This document shows positions 1 to 9,290 of a stretch of DNA of 64,000 nt, piece after piece. Numbering within the stretch: the stretch's first letter is position 1; each line of letters opens with the position of its first letter. Origin of the DNA: Gracilibacillus timonensis (GTDB lineage Bacteria; Bacillota; Bacilli; Bacillales; Amphibacillaceae); assembly GCF_900086715.1 (NCBI RefSeq), contig NZ_FLKH01000009.1:212238-276237 (forward strand), in the 5' to 3' direction. The notes beneath the pieces are model-generated. The model was not told the DNA's origin. It saw only the letters and a program-made list of their open reading frames with translations, and searched no databases. The position numbers and the translations under genes are program-made.

Positions 1-1
1 A

Positions 2-1780
2 ATACCAGAGAAGTATACATGGAGATTGGAAGACATCTTTGCTACTGATGAAGAGTGGGAAAAAGAATGGAAGGCTGTTCAACAATTATTACCCAAATTT
101 GCTGATTTTCAGAGTAAATTGCAGGAGAGTGCAGAGAATCTCTATCAGTTATTAAAACTACAAGATGAGGTGTCGGAAAGGCTAAGCAAATTGTATACAT
201 ATGCGCATATGCGATATGATCAGGATACCACCAATTCTTTTTATCAAGCCTTAAATGGGAAGGCGGAGAATTTAATTACACAGGCTTCCAGTACAATGAG
301 TTTTATTACACCAGAAATGCTAAAGCTGGATGAGCAAACATTACAACAATATGTGCAGCAGCATGAAGGATTGCAACAATATCAACACACGTTTGATGAA
401 ATTAATCGTCAACGCCCACATGTGTTGTCAGAAGAGGAAGAGGCGTTATTAGCAGAAGCCTCTGAAGTAACCGATAATGCTTCACAAACCTTTGGCATGC
501 TTAATAATGCTGATTTAACATTTCCATCTATTGAGGATGCAGATGGTAATCAAGTGGATCTCACACATGGTAGGTATATCAATTTCCTTGAATCAAAGGA
601 TCAACGTGTGAGACGAGACGCTTTTAAAGCGATGTACAATACGTATGGCAGCTTTAAGAATACCTTTGCTTCGACTTTACAAGGCACGGTGAAAAAGGAT
701 AATTTCTACGCTAAAATGAGAAACTATGAGTCCGCCCGACAGGCTGCCCTTAATAAAAATAATATACCTGAAGCGGTATATGATAATTTGCTGGAGGCCA
801 TACATGACGGGTTGCCGTTATTACAGCGCTATGTTGCTTTACGCAAGAAAATTCTTGATATAGACGAACTCCATATGTATGATTTGTATACCCCGTTGGT
901 CAAGAATGTGCATATGACATATTCGTATCCAAAGGCGCAAGAGATTATTCATAAGGCATTGCAACCTTTTGGTGATGAATATTTAAATGTGTTACAGCGG
1001 GCATTCACGGAGCGATGGATTGATGTGGAAGAGAATAAAGGAAAGCGGAGCGGCGCCTACTCCTCCGGCGCATACGGAACGAATCCATATATTTTGATGA
1101 ACTGGCAAGATAATTTGAATAATTTATTTACATTAGCACACGAACTTGGTCATTCGATGCACAGCCACTATACACATGAAAACCAGCCATTTCGTTATGG
1201 TAATTATTCCATCTTTGTGGCAGAAGTGGCTTCTACTTGTAATGAGGCGTTACTGAATGAATATTTAGTGGCGAATACAGAAGACCCGAAAGAAAAATTA
1301 TTCTTGTTGAATCACTTTTTAGAAGGGTTTCGCGGGACGGTATTTAGACAGACCATGTTTGCTGAATTTGAGCATAAGATTCATCTGTTGGCACAAGAAG
1401 GAGAGGCCTTAACTGCAGATCGTTTAACAGAGGTATATTATGACCTTAACAAACAATATTTTGGAGATGATTTGGTCATAGACGAAGAGATTGGTTTAGA
1501 ATGGGCCAGGATTCCACATTTTTATTACAATTATTATGTGTACCAATATGCTACTGGCTATGCTGCTGCTCAATCGCTAGCGGCACAGATTACTGAAGAG
1601 AAGGATGTAGCTGTTGAACGCTATCTTGGTTTTTTAAAGGCAGGAAGCAGTGATTATCCAATTGAAGTATTAAAACAGGCTGGTGTGGATATGACCGAGC
1701 GCACTCCGGTTGAAAATGCTTTAAAAGTATTTGAAGAGAAACTAGAAGAAATGGAACGGCTTTTAGAAGAAGTGAAATAG
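2..1780 (+). CDS. pepF: Oligoendopeptidase F (M3 family), 5' end cut by the window
   Basis: Cytoplasmic zinc metallopeptidase that degrades short peptides. The reading frame is open back to base 2: codons before the TTG at 26 encode IPEKYTWR, which is typical of the PepF N-terminus (ExYTWxLEDIFATDEEWE). The TTG is therefore internal and the true start lies outside the window. The zinc motif HELGHS sits about 370 residues after base 26, and a second glutamate-rich stretch (VAEVASTCNEALL) follows about 25 residues later, as the family requires. A hairpin terminator follows the stop. In Bacillus this gene lies next to yjbH and the order is kept here, although the two are convergent. Confidence 0.95.
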   Translation: MPEKYTWRLEDIFATDEEWEKEWKAVQQLLPKFADFQSKLQESAENLYQLLKLQDEVSERLSKLYTYAHMRYDQDTTNSFYQALNGKAENLITQASSTMSFITPEMLKLDEQTLQQYVQQHEGLQQYQHTFDEINRQRPHVLSEEEEALLAEASEVTDNASQTFGMLNNADLTFPSIEDADGNQVDLTHGRYINFLESKDQRVRRDAFKAMYNTYGSFKNTFASTLQGTVKKDNFYAKMRNYESARQAALNKNNIPEAVYDNLLEAIHDGLPLLQRYVALRKKILDIDELHMYDLYTPLVKNVHMTYSYPKAQEIIHKALQPFGDEYLNVLQRAFTERWIDVEENKGKRSGAYSSGAYGTNPYILMNWQDNLNNLFTLAHELGHSMHSHYTHENQPFRYGNYSIFVAEVASTCNEALLNEYLVANTEDPKEKLFLLNHFLEGFRGTVFRQTMFAEFEHKIHLLAQEGEALTADRLTEVYYDLNKQYFGDDLVIDEEIGLEWARIPHFYYNYYVYQYATGYAAAQSLAAQITEEKDVAVERYLGFLKAGSSDYPIEVLKQAGVDMTERTPVENALKVFEEKLEEMERLLEEVK

Positions 1781-1788
1781 ATATACAG

Positions 1789-1816
1789 AAAAGCAGCCAA
1801 CACATTGGCTGCTTTT
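1789..1816. terminator. Bidirectional terminator after pepF
   Basis: A perfect 12-bp stem (AAAAGCAGCCAA / TTGGCTGCTTTT) with a 4-base loop. The A/T-rich ends would give a U-run in both directions, so it can serve pepF and the convergent small gene ending at 1827. Confidence 0.8.
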
Positions 1817-1826
1817 CCGTTTTCGA

Positions 1827-2003
1827 TCATCGAGTGAGGCTTTTGAATCCTTTGAAGCTTTTTTTGTGCTGATAGAAATAAATGGTAGTGTAGATGGAGA
1901 TGAATAATAGTGGTATGGTGAGATAAAGTGGAATCATTTGCATGAGACCAAAGATGTTTAAAATAAACGCAAACAATGGAATAAGCCATAATAACAATTT
2001 CAT
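1827..2003 (-). CDS. Small hydrophobic membrane protein, 58 aa
   Basis: Unrecognised small protein, too short for usual ORF cut-offs. Its start MKLLLWLIPLFAFILN is preceded by a good ribosome binding site (AAAGGTGG, 6 bases from ATG). Two hydrophobic helices fill residues 3-20 and 24-44, followed by a basic tail (YQHKKSFKGFKSLTR). This is the layout of a two-helix membrane peptide with a cytoplasmic basic end. It has its own strong promoter about 115 bases upstream. Function is unknown; a membrane stress peptide or the regulator of a membrane enzyme is possible. Confidence 0.65.
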   Translation of the reverse strand: MKLLLWLIPLFAFILNIFGLMQMIPLYLTIPLLFISIYTTIYFYQHKKSFKGFKSLTR

Positions 2004-2118
2004 TATCTATCCACCTTTCTGACTAATTATCTAACGCTAGTCTACACTACTAATAACAATTGACTTGAAGCATCAAATTCATATTCCATCTTATCGGTAA
2101 TTGTATAAAGGATATTTT

Positions 2119-2147
2119 ATTGTAAAGGTATGCATTGGGGCTGACAA
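2119..2147 (-). promoter_or_regulatory. Sigma-A-type promoter for the 58-aa membrane protein
   Basis: On the minus strand TTGTCA and TACAAT are separated by exactly 17 bases. Transcription would begin near 2112 and leave a leader of about 110 nt before the ATG at 2003. Nothing else is evident in the 2004-2318 gap. Confidence 0.5.
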
Positions 2148-2319
2148 TCATGCAAAAAAAGAGAAAGATGGAGAAGAAGAGATGGTAATCGTGACATTTT
2201 TGTGAAACAATGAACAAAGTTATTGATACTTTGTTATAGGTCTGATATAGTTACAGTAAGTTAAACAATCATACCCCATTTTGTTTGACTTGATTTATCT
2301 CCCATCCCTTATCTATAGG

Positions 2320-2353
2320 AATAAAGAGGAGTTGTTTAAACAACTCCTCTTTA
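2320..2353. terminator. Terminator after yjbH
   Basis: A near-perfect palindrome (AAAGAGGAGTTG / CAACTCCTCTTT with a TTTAAA centre) directly beyond the yjbH stop codon. The flanks are T/A-rich in both directions. Confidence 0.85.
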
Positions 2354-2354
2354 T

Positions 2355-3248
2355 TCATTTCGCATATTTCCAAAAACAGCCGAATTTGACAGGAACTTTC
2401 TCTACGAGCTGTTTTAATTGTAGTTTTTTCATTTCTTTCTCTGCCTTTTCGATGGACCAATCGTAGACAACTGCCACTTCTTTGGTTCCCACAAAATGAT
2501 AATAAGAAATAAAATCTAATAATTTCGGTTTTTTTGCGGGGAGAGGCTCTTTTTGTAACATTTGCTTGAGAATTTTAACATATACTTCATAAGGAAAAGT
2601 GCCAGAGATCTTCAAGCCTGCTTCGTCTTCTGATTCATTAAAGAAAACCATTGTTGGCAAATCATCGACTTCCATTTCTTTTGTGATTTTGTGATCACAC
2701 TTCAGTGCTTTCTTGGATGAGCACGAATATAAGTCTTCTTGAAACTCTTCCACGTCTAAGTGAATCTGGTCAGCAACATCTAATAATACATGCTCTTGTG
2801 AGATATCCAACTTTTCCAAAAAAACCATTTCCTGTAGTTTCCTTAAGAATCGTTTACCTGCCTTTTTTCCTTGCAATTCTGCAGCTTTAATCGCAATGGA
2901 AGCTAATCTTGGATAATGAATAGGATTTTCCATCCAAATATCTCCGTCGCAAGGCATTCCTGTTCGACTAGCTGTTTTTTCCCAAATATCCTTTAACTGC
3001 CGAGGTTTATCACAAATCTCTCTACGGGAATTATCTGCCTGTCCGCTTATAACGGTACGAACCGTAAAAAAACGACCGTATTCAATAGATAATTTCTTGA
3101 TATAAGGTTCTAACGCCCAACATTCTGGACATAATGGATCAATAAATATATATATTTCAATAGGTTTTTTTAAAATATCAATAAAATGATAATGCGTTGT
3201 TTGGTTGCGATCCTGCTTGTTCCAAGATCCGGCATATTTCCAATTCAC
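2355..3248 (-). CDS. spxH: ClpXP adaptor protein YjbH/SpxH
   Basis: Adaptor that presents the oxidative-stress regulator Spx to ClpXP. At 297 residues it has the family length. The thioredoxin-like N-terminal part carries the CPEC motif in [14 protein letters not shown] (residues about 34-47), and the rest matches YjbH in pattern ([28 protein letters not shown]). Its start codon overlaps the end of yjbI by 4 bases, so the pair is co-transcribed and probably translationally coupled. In Bacillus, yjbI-yjbH is the usual arrangement. A strong terminator follows. Confidence 0.93.
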   Translation of the reverse strand: MNWKYAGSWNKQDRNQTTHYHFIDILKKPIEIYIFIDPLCPECWALEPYIKKLSIEYGRFFTVRTVISGQADNSRREICDKPRQLKDIWEKTASRTGMPCDGDIWMENPIHYPRLASIAIKAAELQGKKAGKRFLRKLQEMVFLEKLDISQEHVLLDVADQIHLDVEEFQEDLYSCSSKKALKCDHKITKEMEVDDLPTMVFFNESEDEAGLKISGTFPYEVYVKILKQMLQKEPLPAKKPKLLDFISYYHFVGTKEVAVVYDWSIEKAEKEMKKLQLKQLVEKVPVKFGCFWKYAK

Positions 3249-3646
3249 AATGATTCTCCTTTCTGTTCGGGTGTATTCATCATGTGATTGGCTGTTAATG
3301 TGAGCCGCTCAAACATAGCACTACGATATGGCTCTGCAATTTCGGAAGCCGTTAACGCTTCTTCCATACACGACAACCAAGCATCACGTCTTGATGGTGT
3401 AATAGGGAAACGCAAATGACGTTTTCTCAGCATCGGATGCCCATGTTCTTGAATATAGAGTGGAGGCCCGCCAAAAAATTGAGTTAAAAATTGCGTTTGT
3501 TTTCTTGCAACTTCGGTAAAGTCATCAGGAAAAATCGGAATTAATTCAGGATGCTGCGCTACTCTGGCATAGAAGGCTTCTACTAATCTCTTGATTGTTT
3601 CCTCTCCACCAATAGCATGGTAAAGAGAAGTTGTAGTATCTCTCAT
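3245..3646 (-). CDS. yjbI: Truncated haemoglobin YjbI (group II type)
   Basis: Small haem protein of 133 aa, expected in the cytoplasm and linked to oxygen or nitric-oxide chemistry and peroxide protection. The family pattern is present: [28 protein letters not shown] at the N-terminus, FFGGPPLY, and the haem-binding region RKRHLRFPI. It is the first gene of the yjbI-yjbH operon. The start ATG has an AAAGGTTT ribosome binding site. The upstream region now contains an IS insertion, so the native promoter may sit in the duplicated 160-bp segment at 3700-3859. Confidence 0.92.
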   Translation of the reverse strand: MRDTTTSLYHAIGGEETIKRLVEAFYARVAQHPELIPIFPDDFTEVARKQTQFLTQFFGGPPLYIQEHGHPMLRKRHLRFPITPSRRDAWLSCMEEALTASEIAEPYRSAMFERLTLTANHMMNTPEQKGESL

Positions 3647-3699
3647 TATTTTCCAAACCTTTCTCGTTCATTGTTACCAATCTAGTCATTATCATTATT

Positions 3700-3859
3700 G
3701 TTTCTATATTGTAACAGCCTTTATATCAAACAATCAAATGATGTGATTGTAAGGCTAAATCCTTGACAAAAAAGGAAAAGCGCTGTTATCGAACAGAGGT
3801 TGGAACGGTTAAACAGCCGTTTGGTAAAAGGAAACTGTTACAAAATAATGGATTCCATT
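3700..3859. repeat. Left copy of the 160-bp direct repeat flanking the IS
   Basis: Identical over 160 bases to 5828-5987, read by eye from GTTTCTATATTGTAACAGCC to GGATTCCATT. The segment contains an inverted pair TTGTAACAG...CTGTTACAA about 130 bases apart, and smaller hairpins (CAATCA/TGATTG, CTGTT/AACAG). It is either an unusually long target duplication made by the IS or a pre-existing element copied on insertion. Confidence 0.95.
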
Positions 3860-4009
3860 CCGTTGTTTTACAGTTACCTCACCTATATTAACACTGAAAC
3901 CAGTTGCTCTATCAATGATACGAGCTTATTTTTTTATTTATTTTAAGTTATATTTTGATAGCGTAATATAACGATATATGATATAATAAGGGATAAAGCA
4001 GGTGATATC

Positions 4010-5728
4010 ATGTATTTAAAAAAGACAAAAACAAAGAATGGACGAATTCATTTAAGTATTGTCGATTCTTATTACGATAAAGCGAAAAAACATGCCAGAC
4101 AGGTAACCGTGGAAAGCTTAGGTTATCTGGATGAAGCGGAGAAAAAATATGATGATCCCATCGCTCACTTTAAAGCACGTGTAGAGGAATTAAAAAGAGC
4201 GAAAAACGAAAAGAAAGAACCCATCCGATTGGAACTGTCTGTTGATGAAAAAATGGAAAAAGGAAAAGCATACCGAAAAAATTTCGGGCATGTGATACTC
4301 AGTCAGATTTATCACCGGCTGAAGCTGGATACTTTTTGGAAAAATCGTTCGCATCGCCGGAAATTTGATTTTGATGCCAATATTATTTTTAAGTTATTGA
4401 TTTTTACACGTCTCTTGTATCCCGGATCGAAATATCAATCGTTTGAAAATCAATCGCTCTTTTTTGAAAGAACAACTTTTAAGCTTGCCGATGTCTACCG
4501 TGCACTTAGCTTCTATAACGAGAAAAAAGACGACTTCCTTTCGTGGCTGCATGACCAAGTAACAGAAAATTATGGACGAGATACCTCCCGTGTTTTTTAT
4601 GACGTCACCAATTATTATTTTGAAACAGAGACTATCAAAGAAGATGATATGCGCCGGAAAGGGGTATCGAAGGAGCATCGCCCCAATCCAATTGTCCAAA
4701 TGGGGCTGTTTATGGATAATCAAGGCATTCCCATCACCTATCAGTTATTCCCTGGAAATACGAATGATTGTATGACCTATCGTCCAAACCTCAAAAAAAT
4801 GAAATTAGATTATGGAATCAAGCGTGCTGTTGTCGTAGCTGACAAAGGAATGACCACAGGAGATAACATCTGGTATACGCTCTCTGCCAAAGACGGCTAT
4901 GTATTCAGTATGTCCGTACGTGGAGCGAACAAGGCATTAAAAGATTATGTGACGAATGAAAACGGCTATGAATGGCTCGGAAAGGAATACAAACGAAAAT
5001 CCCGGTTATATCCAAGAGATATTCAAGTGACAGCGAAAAATGGAAAAAAACTTACTAGACAAGTCCATGAAAAACAGGTCATCTTTTGGAGCGAAAAATA
5101 TGCGAAAAAAGCCAAATACGAGAGAGAAAAAATCCTTCAAAAGACACAAGCTTTAATCGACAATCCAGGGGCTTATAAACGTGCCACTTCCGTAGGTGCC
5201 AGTAATTATATTAAAAACATCCGCTTTGATAAAAAGACAGGCGAAATTTTAACACCAAAAGAACAACTGCAGCTCGATATAGAGAAAATAAAGGAACAAG
5301 AAAAACTGGATGGCTATTATGTATTGATTACCAGCGAATACAACGAATCGGATGATGCCATCATTGATATGTATCGAGGATTATGGCGGATTGAAGAAAC
5401 GTTCCGGATCACGAAAAGCAATTTAGAAACCCGGCCTGTTTATGTTTCCAGCCAGGAACATATTGAGGCACATTTTCTAACTTGTTTTGTATCACTTACG
5501 ATCGCCAGGTTATTGGAGATGGAGATGAAAGGAGAATATGGTGTCTCTCGTTTATTAAACAGTTTACGCAAAGCAGAATGTACAGAGCTTAAACAGAATT
5601 ATTATCTATTTGATTATTATGACGATGTTCTGGAGGCTGTTGGCAAGCAATTTCAAATTGATTTTTCTTCCAGATATCGTCGATTGGGAGAAATTAAAAA
5701 GATTTTAGCACAGACGAAGAAAAGGTGA
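4010..5728 (+). CDS. IS1634-family DDE transposase, 572 aa
   Basis: Full-length transposase that cuts and joins the IS ends. The N-terminus MYLKKTKTKNGRIHLSIVDSYYD is typical of the IS1634 group. The first catalytic Asp lies in RVFYDVTNYYFE, the second in AVVVADKGMTTGDN, and the catalytic Glu in the IS4-type signature YRGLWRIEETFRITKS (Y-R-E-K). No frameshift is visible, so the element may be active. A promoter-like A/T-rich stretch and the ribosome binding site AGCAGGTG precede the ATG. Confidence 0.93.
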   Translation: MYLKKTKTKNGRIHLSIVDSYYDKAKKHARQVTVESLGYLDEAEKKYDDPIAHFKARVEELKRAKNEKKEPIRLELSVDEKMEKGKAYRKNFGHVILSQIYHRLKLDTFWKNRSHRRKFDFDANIIFKLLIFTRLLYPGSKYQSFENQSLFFERTTFKLADVYRALSFYNEKKDDFLSWLHDQVTENYGRDTSRVFYDVTNYYFETETIKEDDMRRKGVSKEHRPNPIVQMGLFMDNQGIPITYQLFPGNTNDCMTYRPNLKKMKLDYGIKRAVVVADKGMTTGDNIWYTLSAKDGYVFSMSVRGANKALKDYVTNENGYEWLGKEYKRKSRLYPRDIQVTAKNGKKLTRQVHEKQVIFWSEKYAKKAKYEREKILQKTQALIDNPGAYKRATSVGASNYIKNIRFDKKTGEILTPKEQLQLDIEKIKEQEKLDGYYVLITSEYNESDDAIIDMYRGLWRIEETFRITKSNLETRPVYVSSQEHIEAHFLTCFVSLTIARLLEMEMKGEYGVSRLLNSLRKAECTELKQNYYLFDYYDDVLEAVGKQFQIDFSSRYRRLGEIKKILAQTKKR

Positions 5729-5757
5729 TTTTTCCCCATGAAAACAGGACAAAATAC

Positions 5758-5804
5758 AACACCCCTCCATCCCAGTTACATCAAGGGATAAAGGGGTGTT
5801 TTTG
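5758..5804 (+). terminator. Terminator inside the IS, after the transposase
   Basis: Stem AACACCCCT / AGGGGTGTT followed by TTTTG, 30 bases after the transposase stop. It would end transposase transcripts before the right end of the element. Confidence 0.75.
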
Positions 5805-5827
5805 TTTGTTTTTACTGTAAAACTCAG

Positions 5828-5987
5828 GTTTCTATATTGTAACAGCCTTTATATCAAACAATCAAATGATGTGATTGTAAGGCTAAATCCTTGACAAAAA
5901 AGGAAAAGCGCTGTTATCGAACAGAGGTTGGAACGGTTAAACAGCCGTTTGGTAAAAGGAAACTGTTACAAAATAATGGATTCCATT
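5828..5987. repeat. Right copy of the 160-bp direct repeat
   Basis: Perfect copy of 3700-3859. It ends 3 bases before the yjbK stop codon (5991), so the copy nearest yjbK lies directly beyond that gene's 3' end. Confidence 0.95.
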
Positions 5988-5990
5988 GAC

Positions 5991-6578
5991 CTATTGGTTA
6001 GACGATAACGTTTGATAAAAACGTGCAATTTTATTGTCCGTTTTTCTTTTGGGAATGTCTAATTGTTGTAAGATGTCTTGGAAGATGGATTCGCCATAAG
6101 CCTTGCTGTCTGCTTCTACTTCTAATTCATAATCTAATACACCATTATATTGACTCTTATCCAAAACAAGGTTTGTTTCTTTATAGCTACATTCGAATCG
6201 TTCTGTTTGAAGCATGCCTCCATAATATAAATCATTGGGATGGATACCCATTCTCAGCAAGGCCTCCGATACTCCTTCTTTTGGTTGGATGGATCCGTTT
6301 ATCCATTGCTGTGCTTCTGTCCGTGTTAATGAGGCGTGTACTTCTAATAAACCATCCCCATCTGGATTAGGTGTTTTTAATGTTAGTTGAAATGTATGTT
6401 CTTTTTCTCGGATGCGCAGGGCGGACCCATAAGCCTTTAAGGCAAAATCATTTGTCTCAAAATAATAATTTTTTTGAAGTGTTCTTTGCCAATGGCAAGA
6501 TGGGAAATGTTCCATTAATGACTGATATTCGTTTTTCGTAATTATATTTTTGAATTCGATCTCGATTTCCTTTGTCAT
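5991..6578 (-). CDS. yjbK: CYTH-domain phosphohydrolase-like protein YjbK
   Basis: Member of the CYTH / triphosphate tunnel metalloenzyme superfamily, which binds triphosphorylated substrates with divalent metal. The N-terminal signature EIEIEFKN (ExExK) is present. Later acidic and basic strands also fit the tunnel fold: YYFETNDFALKAYGSALRIREKEH, FQLTLKTP and LDYELEVEAD. I chose the ATG at 6578 because GGGTAGGTG lies at the right spacing; an in-frame GTG at 6587 falls inside that site. The substrate in Bacillus is not certain (thiamine or inorganic triphosphate are candidates). The IS has separated it from yjbI. Confidence 0.88.
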   Translation of the reverse strand: MTKEIEIEFKNIITKNEYQSLMEHFPSCHWQRTLQKNYYFETNDFALKAYGSALRIREKEHTFQLTLKTPNPDGDGLLEVHASLTRTEAQQWINGSIQPKEGVSEALLRMGIHPNDLYYGGMLQTERFECSYKETNLVLDKSQYNGVLDYELEVEADSKAYGESIFQDILQQLDIPKRKTDNKIARFYQTLSSNQ

Positions 6579-6835
6579 TTTATTCACCTACCCTTTGGAG
6601 TTTATTATAAGAGGTTGTTGAGAAATACGGGAAAACCTCTCCTGTCTATGAAACGCTTAGTTTAGCAGCAAAGGAGTAAATAGATTTTTCGCAACCTTTT
6701 CAAGAAGAAGTAAACGTCTATTATTCCTTCTTTATCATATTATATGGTAAAATGAAGACAGATGACAAACATTACACTTGTCATAAACAAGGAACGGACT
6801 ATCACAAAAAACATGTAAAATAGGTGGTGCTGACC

Positions 6836-7459
6836 ATGGATTGGAAAAACTTCTTGGCACCTTATGCCCAAGTGGTCGAGGAATTGAAGGTTAAGCTGAA
6901 AGGAATGAGAGTACAGTTTGAGCATGAATCAAGCCATTCACCGATTGAATTTGTTACAGCTCGAGTGAAACCTATTTTCAGCATTAAAGAAAAAATGAAA
7001 AGAAAAAATATACATATAAAGGACATTGAATTAGAACTGCAAGATATTGCAGGGGTAAGGATTGTTTGTCAATTTGTTGATGACATTGATGATATTGTGT
7101 CCCATTTGAAATCACGTAATGATTTTGAAGTAATTGAAGAACGCGATTATATTAATCATAAAAAAGAAAGTGGTTATCGATCTTATCATTTGATTATTTC
7201 TTATCCAGTAGACATGATTAATGGTGAGCGCAAAATTATTGCTGAAATACAAATTCGCACTTTGGCGATGAACTTTTGGGCAACGAATGAACATTCCCTC
7301 AACTATAAATACGAAGGGAAGATACCGGAACGAATCAGTGCGCGTTTAAAACGAGCGGCTGAAGCTGCCTTTAAACTGGATGAAGAGATGTCCAAAATTA
7401 AAGATGAAATCCAAGAAGCGCAGCGTATATTTCGAACGGATAAAATAAACCATAAATAA
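6836..7459 (+). CDS. yjbM: Small alarmone synthetase (GTP pyrophosphokinase, RelQ/SasB type)
   Basis: Cytoplasmic synthetase that moves pyrophosphate from ATP to GDP or GTP, making (p)ppGpp. It lacks a hydrolase domain. RelA/SpoT-type synthetase motifs are clear: HSPIEFVTARVKPIFSIKEKM, LQDIAGVRIVCQFVDDI, KESGYRSYHLIISYPV and AEIQIRTLAMNFWATNEHSLNYK. At 207 aa from the ATG at 6836 it has the RelQ length. The site AGGTGGTG precedes this ATG. nadK follows after 15 bases, and the yjbM-nadK-rluD operon is conserved in Bacillus. yjbL, which lies between yjbK and yjbM in B. subtilis, is absent. Confidence 0.94.
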   Translation: MDWKNFLAPYAQVVEELKVKLKGMRVQFEHESSHSPIEFVTARVKPIFSIKEKMKRKNIHIKDIELELQDIAGVRIVCQFVDDIDDIVSHLKSRNDFEVIEERDYINHKKESGYRSYHLIISYPVDMINGERKIIAEIQIRTLAMNFWATNEHSLNYKYEGKIPERISARLKRAAEAAFKLDEEMSKIKDEIQEAQRIFRTDKINHK

Positions 7460-7474
7460 GGAGGGAAGCGGACG

Positions 7475-8281
7475 ATGCGGTTTTGTATTCTATCAAGGGA
7501 CGACGGTAAATCAGAAGCAATTACAGCCAGAATGAAGCAATATTTAGAAGGGTTTACACTTGATTATGATGAAACGGAACCAGATATTGTTATTTCCGTT
7601 GGTGGGGACGGTACTTTTTTGCAGGCTTTTCATGATTATCAACATCGCTTAAAAGATACAGCGTTTATCGGGGTGCATACCGGGCATCTCGGTTTTTATG
7701 CGGATTGGGTACCGGAAGAAGTAGAAAAGCTGATTATTGATATTGCGAAACGCCCCTTTGAGGTAGTGGAATACCCCTTGCTCGATATTAAAATTCATCC
7801 AGTAGGCAGCGAGGAATATAGACATTTTTTAGCCTTAAATGAGGTTTCGGTCAAGTCTGCAGATGGTACTTTGGCAATGGATGTGCATATTAAAGGGGCG
7901 CATTTTGAACGATTTCGCGGGGATGGCCTATGTGTTTCCACCCCTTCTGGAAGTACAGCTTATAACAAGGCATTAGGTGGCGCTATCCTGCATCCTTCTT
8001 TAAATGCTTTACAAATTACAGAAATGGCATCGATTAATAATCGTGTTTACCGGACGATTGGTTCTCCATTAATTTTGCCGAAACACCATGTCTGTGAATT
8101 TCTGCCGATCTATCATGAGAGAAATTTTTTGATTACGATTGATCATATGACGGAAGTATATAATAATGTTGCCCGTATCGAATGTCGTGTGGCCAATGAG
8201 AAGATTCGATTTGCTAGATTTAGACCATTTCCTTTTTGGAAGAGGGTGCATGATTCCTTTATTTCTGATGAACGATCTTAA
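7475..8281 (+). CDS. nadK: NAD kinase
   Basis: Phosphorylates NAD to NADP using ATP in the cytoplasm. The diagnostic [10 protein letters not shown] motif is near residue 40, and the NAD-binding region [26 protein letters not shown] is complete. Length is 268 aa, as expected for the short Bacillus form. The start has an excellent ribosome binding site (AAGGAGGGAAGCGG). It sits between the alarmone synthetase and the pseudouridine synthase with short gaps, so the three are probably one operon. Confidence 0.95.
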   Translation: MRFCILSRDDGKSEAITARMKQYLEGFTLDYDETEPDIVISVGGDGTFLQAFHDYQHRLKDTAFIGVHTGHLGFYADWVPEEVEKLIIDIAKRPFEVVEYPLLDIKIHPVGSEEYRHFLALNEVSVKSADGTLAMDVHIKGAHFERFRGDGLCVSTPSGSTAYNKALGGAILHPSLNALQITEMASINNRVYRTIGSPLILPKHHVCEFLPIYHERNFLITIDHMTEVYNNVARIECRVANEKIRFARFRPFPFWKRVHDSFISDERS

Positions 8282-8297
8282 ACGATGAAGGTGAAGA

Positions 8298-9215
8298 ATG
8301 GTGAAATGGAAAATCAATCAAGAAAACAAAGGACTTTTGTTAAGAGATTATCTTAGAAGTACAAGGAATATTTCAAGGCGGATGTTAACCGATATAAAAT
8401 ATAATGGTGGTAAACTGGTGGTAAACGATCAGGAAGTGACGGTTCGCTACCTACTAAAAGAGGGAGATCAAGTAGAAGTTACCTTCCCGCCTGAACAGCG
8501 CAGTAGGTTATTATTTGCACGAGCTATTCCTTTTACCATTGTATTTGAAGATGAAGATGTATTAGTGATAAATAAACCACCATTTTTGCCAACCGTACCT
8601 TCTGTGTATCACCCTGAGGGTACGCTTGCGAATGGTATTATTCATCACTACGATCAACAACAGATTCCATATACGGTCCATGTAGTCACCAGGTTAGATC
8701 GGGACACCTCAGGGTTACTATTAGTGGCCAAACATCGCTATAGTCATTCCATTCTGTTTCAACAGCAACAGCACAATAAGGTGAACAGGCGATATCAGGC
8801 AATCATCTCTGGACATTTATTAAATGATGAGGGAACCATATCGGCAGCTATCGCTAGAAAGCCAGGTTCAATTATTGAACGCGAGGTAGCAGAAGAAGGA
8901 CAGCGTGCCATTACTCATTATAGTGTGATAGAAAAAGGAACGTCGATTTCCATAGTAGAGATGAAGATGGAGACGGGAAGGACCCATCAAATTCGTGTCC
9001 ATTTTTCATCCGTAGGTCATCCGTTGATTGGCGATAGCCTATATGGCGGTGATACTTCCTTTTTAAAAAGACAGGCACTGCATTGCACGTATCTTCGTTT
9101 TGACCACCCGGTTACTCAGAAAAAAATGACCTTTGAACTGCCGATAGCAGAGGATATGAAAGCAGCCTGGCAATATTATCAAAGAAATACAACACAATAT
9201 TTCAACGGTTACTAA
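8298..9215 (+). CDS. yjbO: RluA/RluD-family RNA pseudouridine synthase
   Basis: Isomerises uridine to pseudouridine in rRNA or tRNA. The N-terminal S4-like RNA-binding part covers residues 1-65 (GLLLRDYLRSTRNISRRMLTDIKYNGGKLVVN). The catalytic domain has the HVVTRLDRDTSGLLL motif with its nucleophilic Asp, and GRTHQIRVHFSSVGHPLIGDSLYG. Length is 305 aa. It starts 16 bases after nadK. The RluD-type is clear, but the exact target base cannot be read from sequence. Confidence 0.93.
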   Translation: MVKWKINQENKGLLLRDYLRSTRNISRRMLTDIKYNGGKLVVNDQEVTVRYLLKEGDQVEVTFPPEQRSRLLFARAIPFTIVFEDEDVLVINKPPFLPTVPSVYHPEGTLANGIIHHYDQQQIPYTVHVVTRLDRDTSGLLLVAKHRYSHSILFQQQQHNKVNRRYQAIISGHLLNDEGTISAAIARKPGSIIEREVAEEGQRAITHYSVIEKGTSISIVEMKMETGRTHQIRVHFSSVGHPLIGDSLYGGDTSFLKRQALHCTYLRFDHPVTQKKMTFELPIAEDMKAAWQYYQRNTTQYFNGY

Positions 9216-9290
9216 GTATGGTTACTATATTAACGGGTTTATTTGCATTCAATTCGCTAAGCCTCCCTTCCTTCTTGGGCCAGCCTCCAT

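Larger units (their letters stand above)
3860..5827 (+). mobile_element. IS1634-like (IS4-superfamily) insertion sequence, complete
   Basis: About 1968 bp between the two direct repeats. Imperfect terminal inverted repeats share the core GTTTTACAGT: the left end begins CCGTTGTTTTACAGTTA and the right end, read inward, CCTGAGTTTTACAGTAA. It holds one intact transposase gene. The element lies between yjbI and yjbK and separates two halves of the conserved yjb cluster. Family assignment rests on the transposase and on the long direct repeats, a trait known for IS1634 of Mycoplasma mycoides. Confidence 0.9.

Noticed and set aside
3700..3859. Direct repeats as ends of a larger composite element
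   Set aside because: The IS terminal inverted repeats lie inside the direct repeats and flank the transposase properly, so the simplest view is target duplication.
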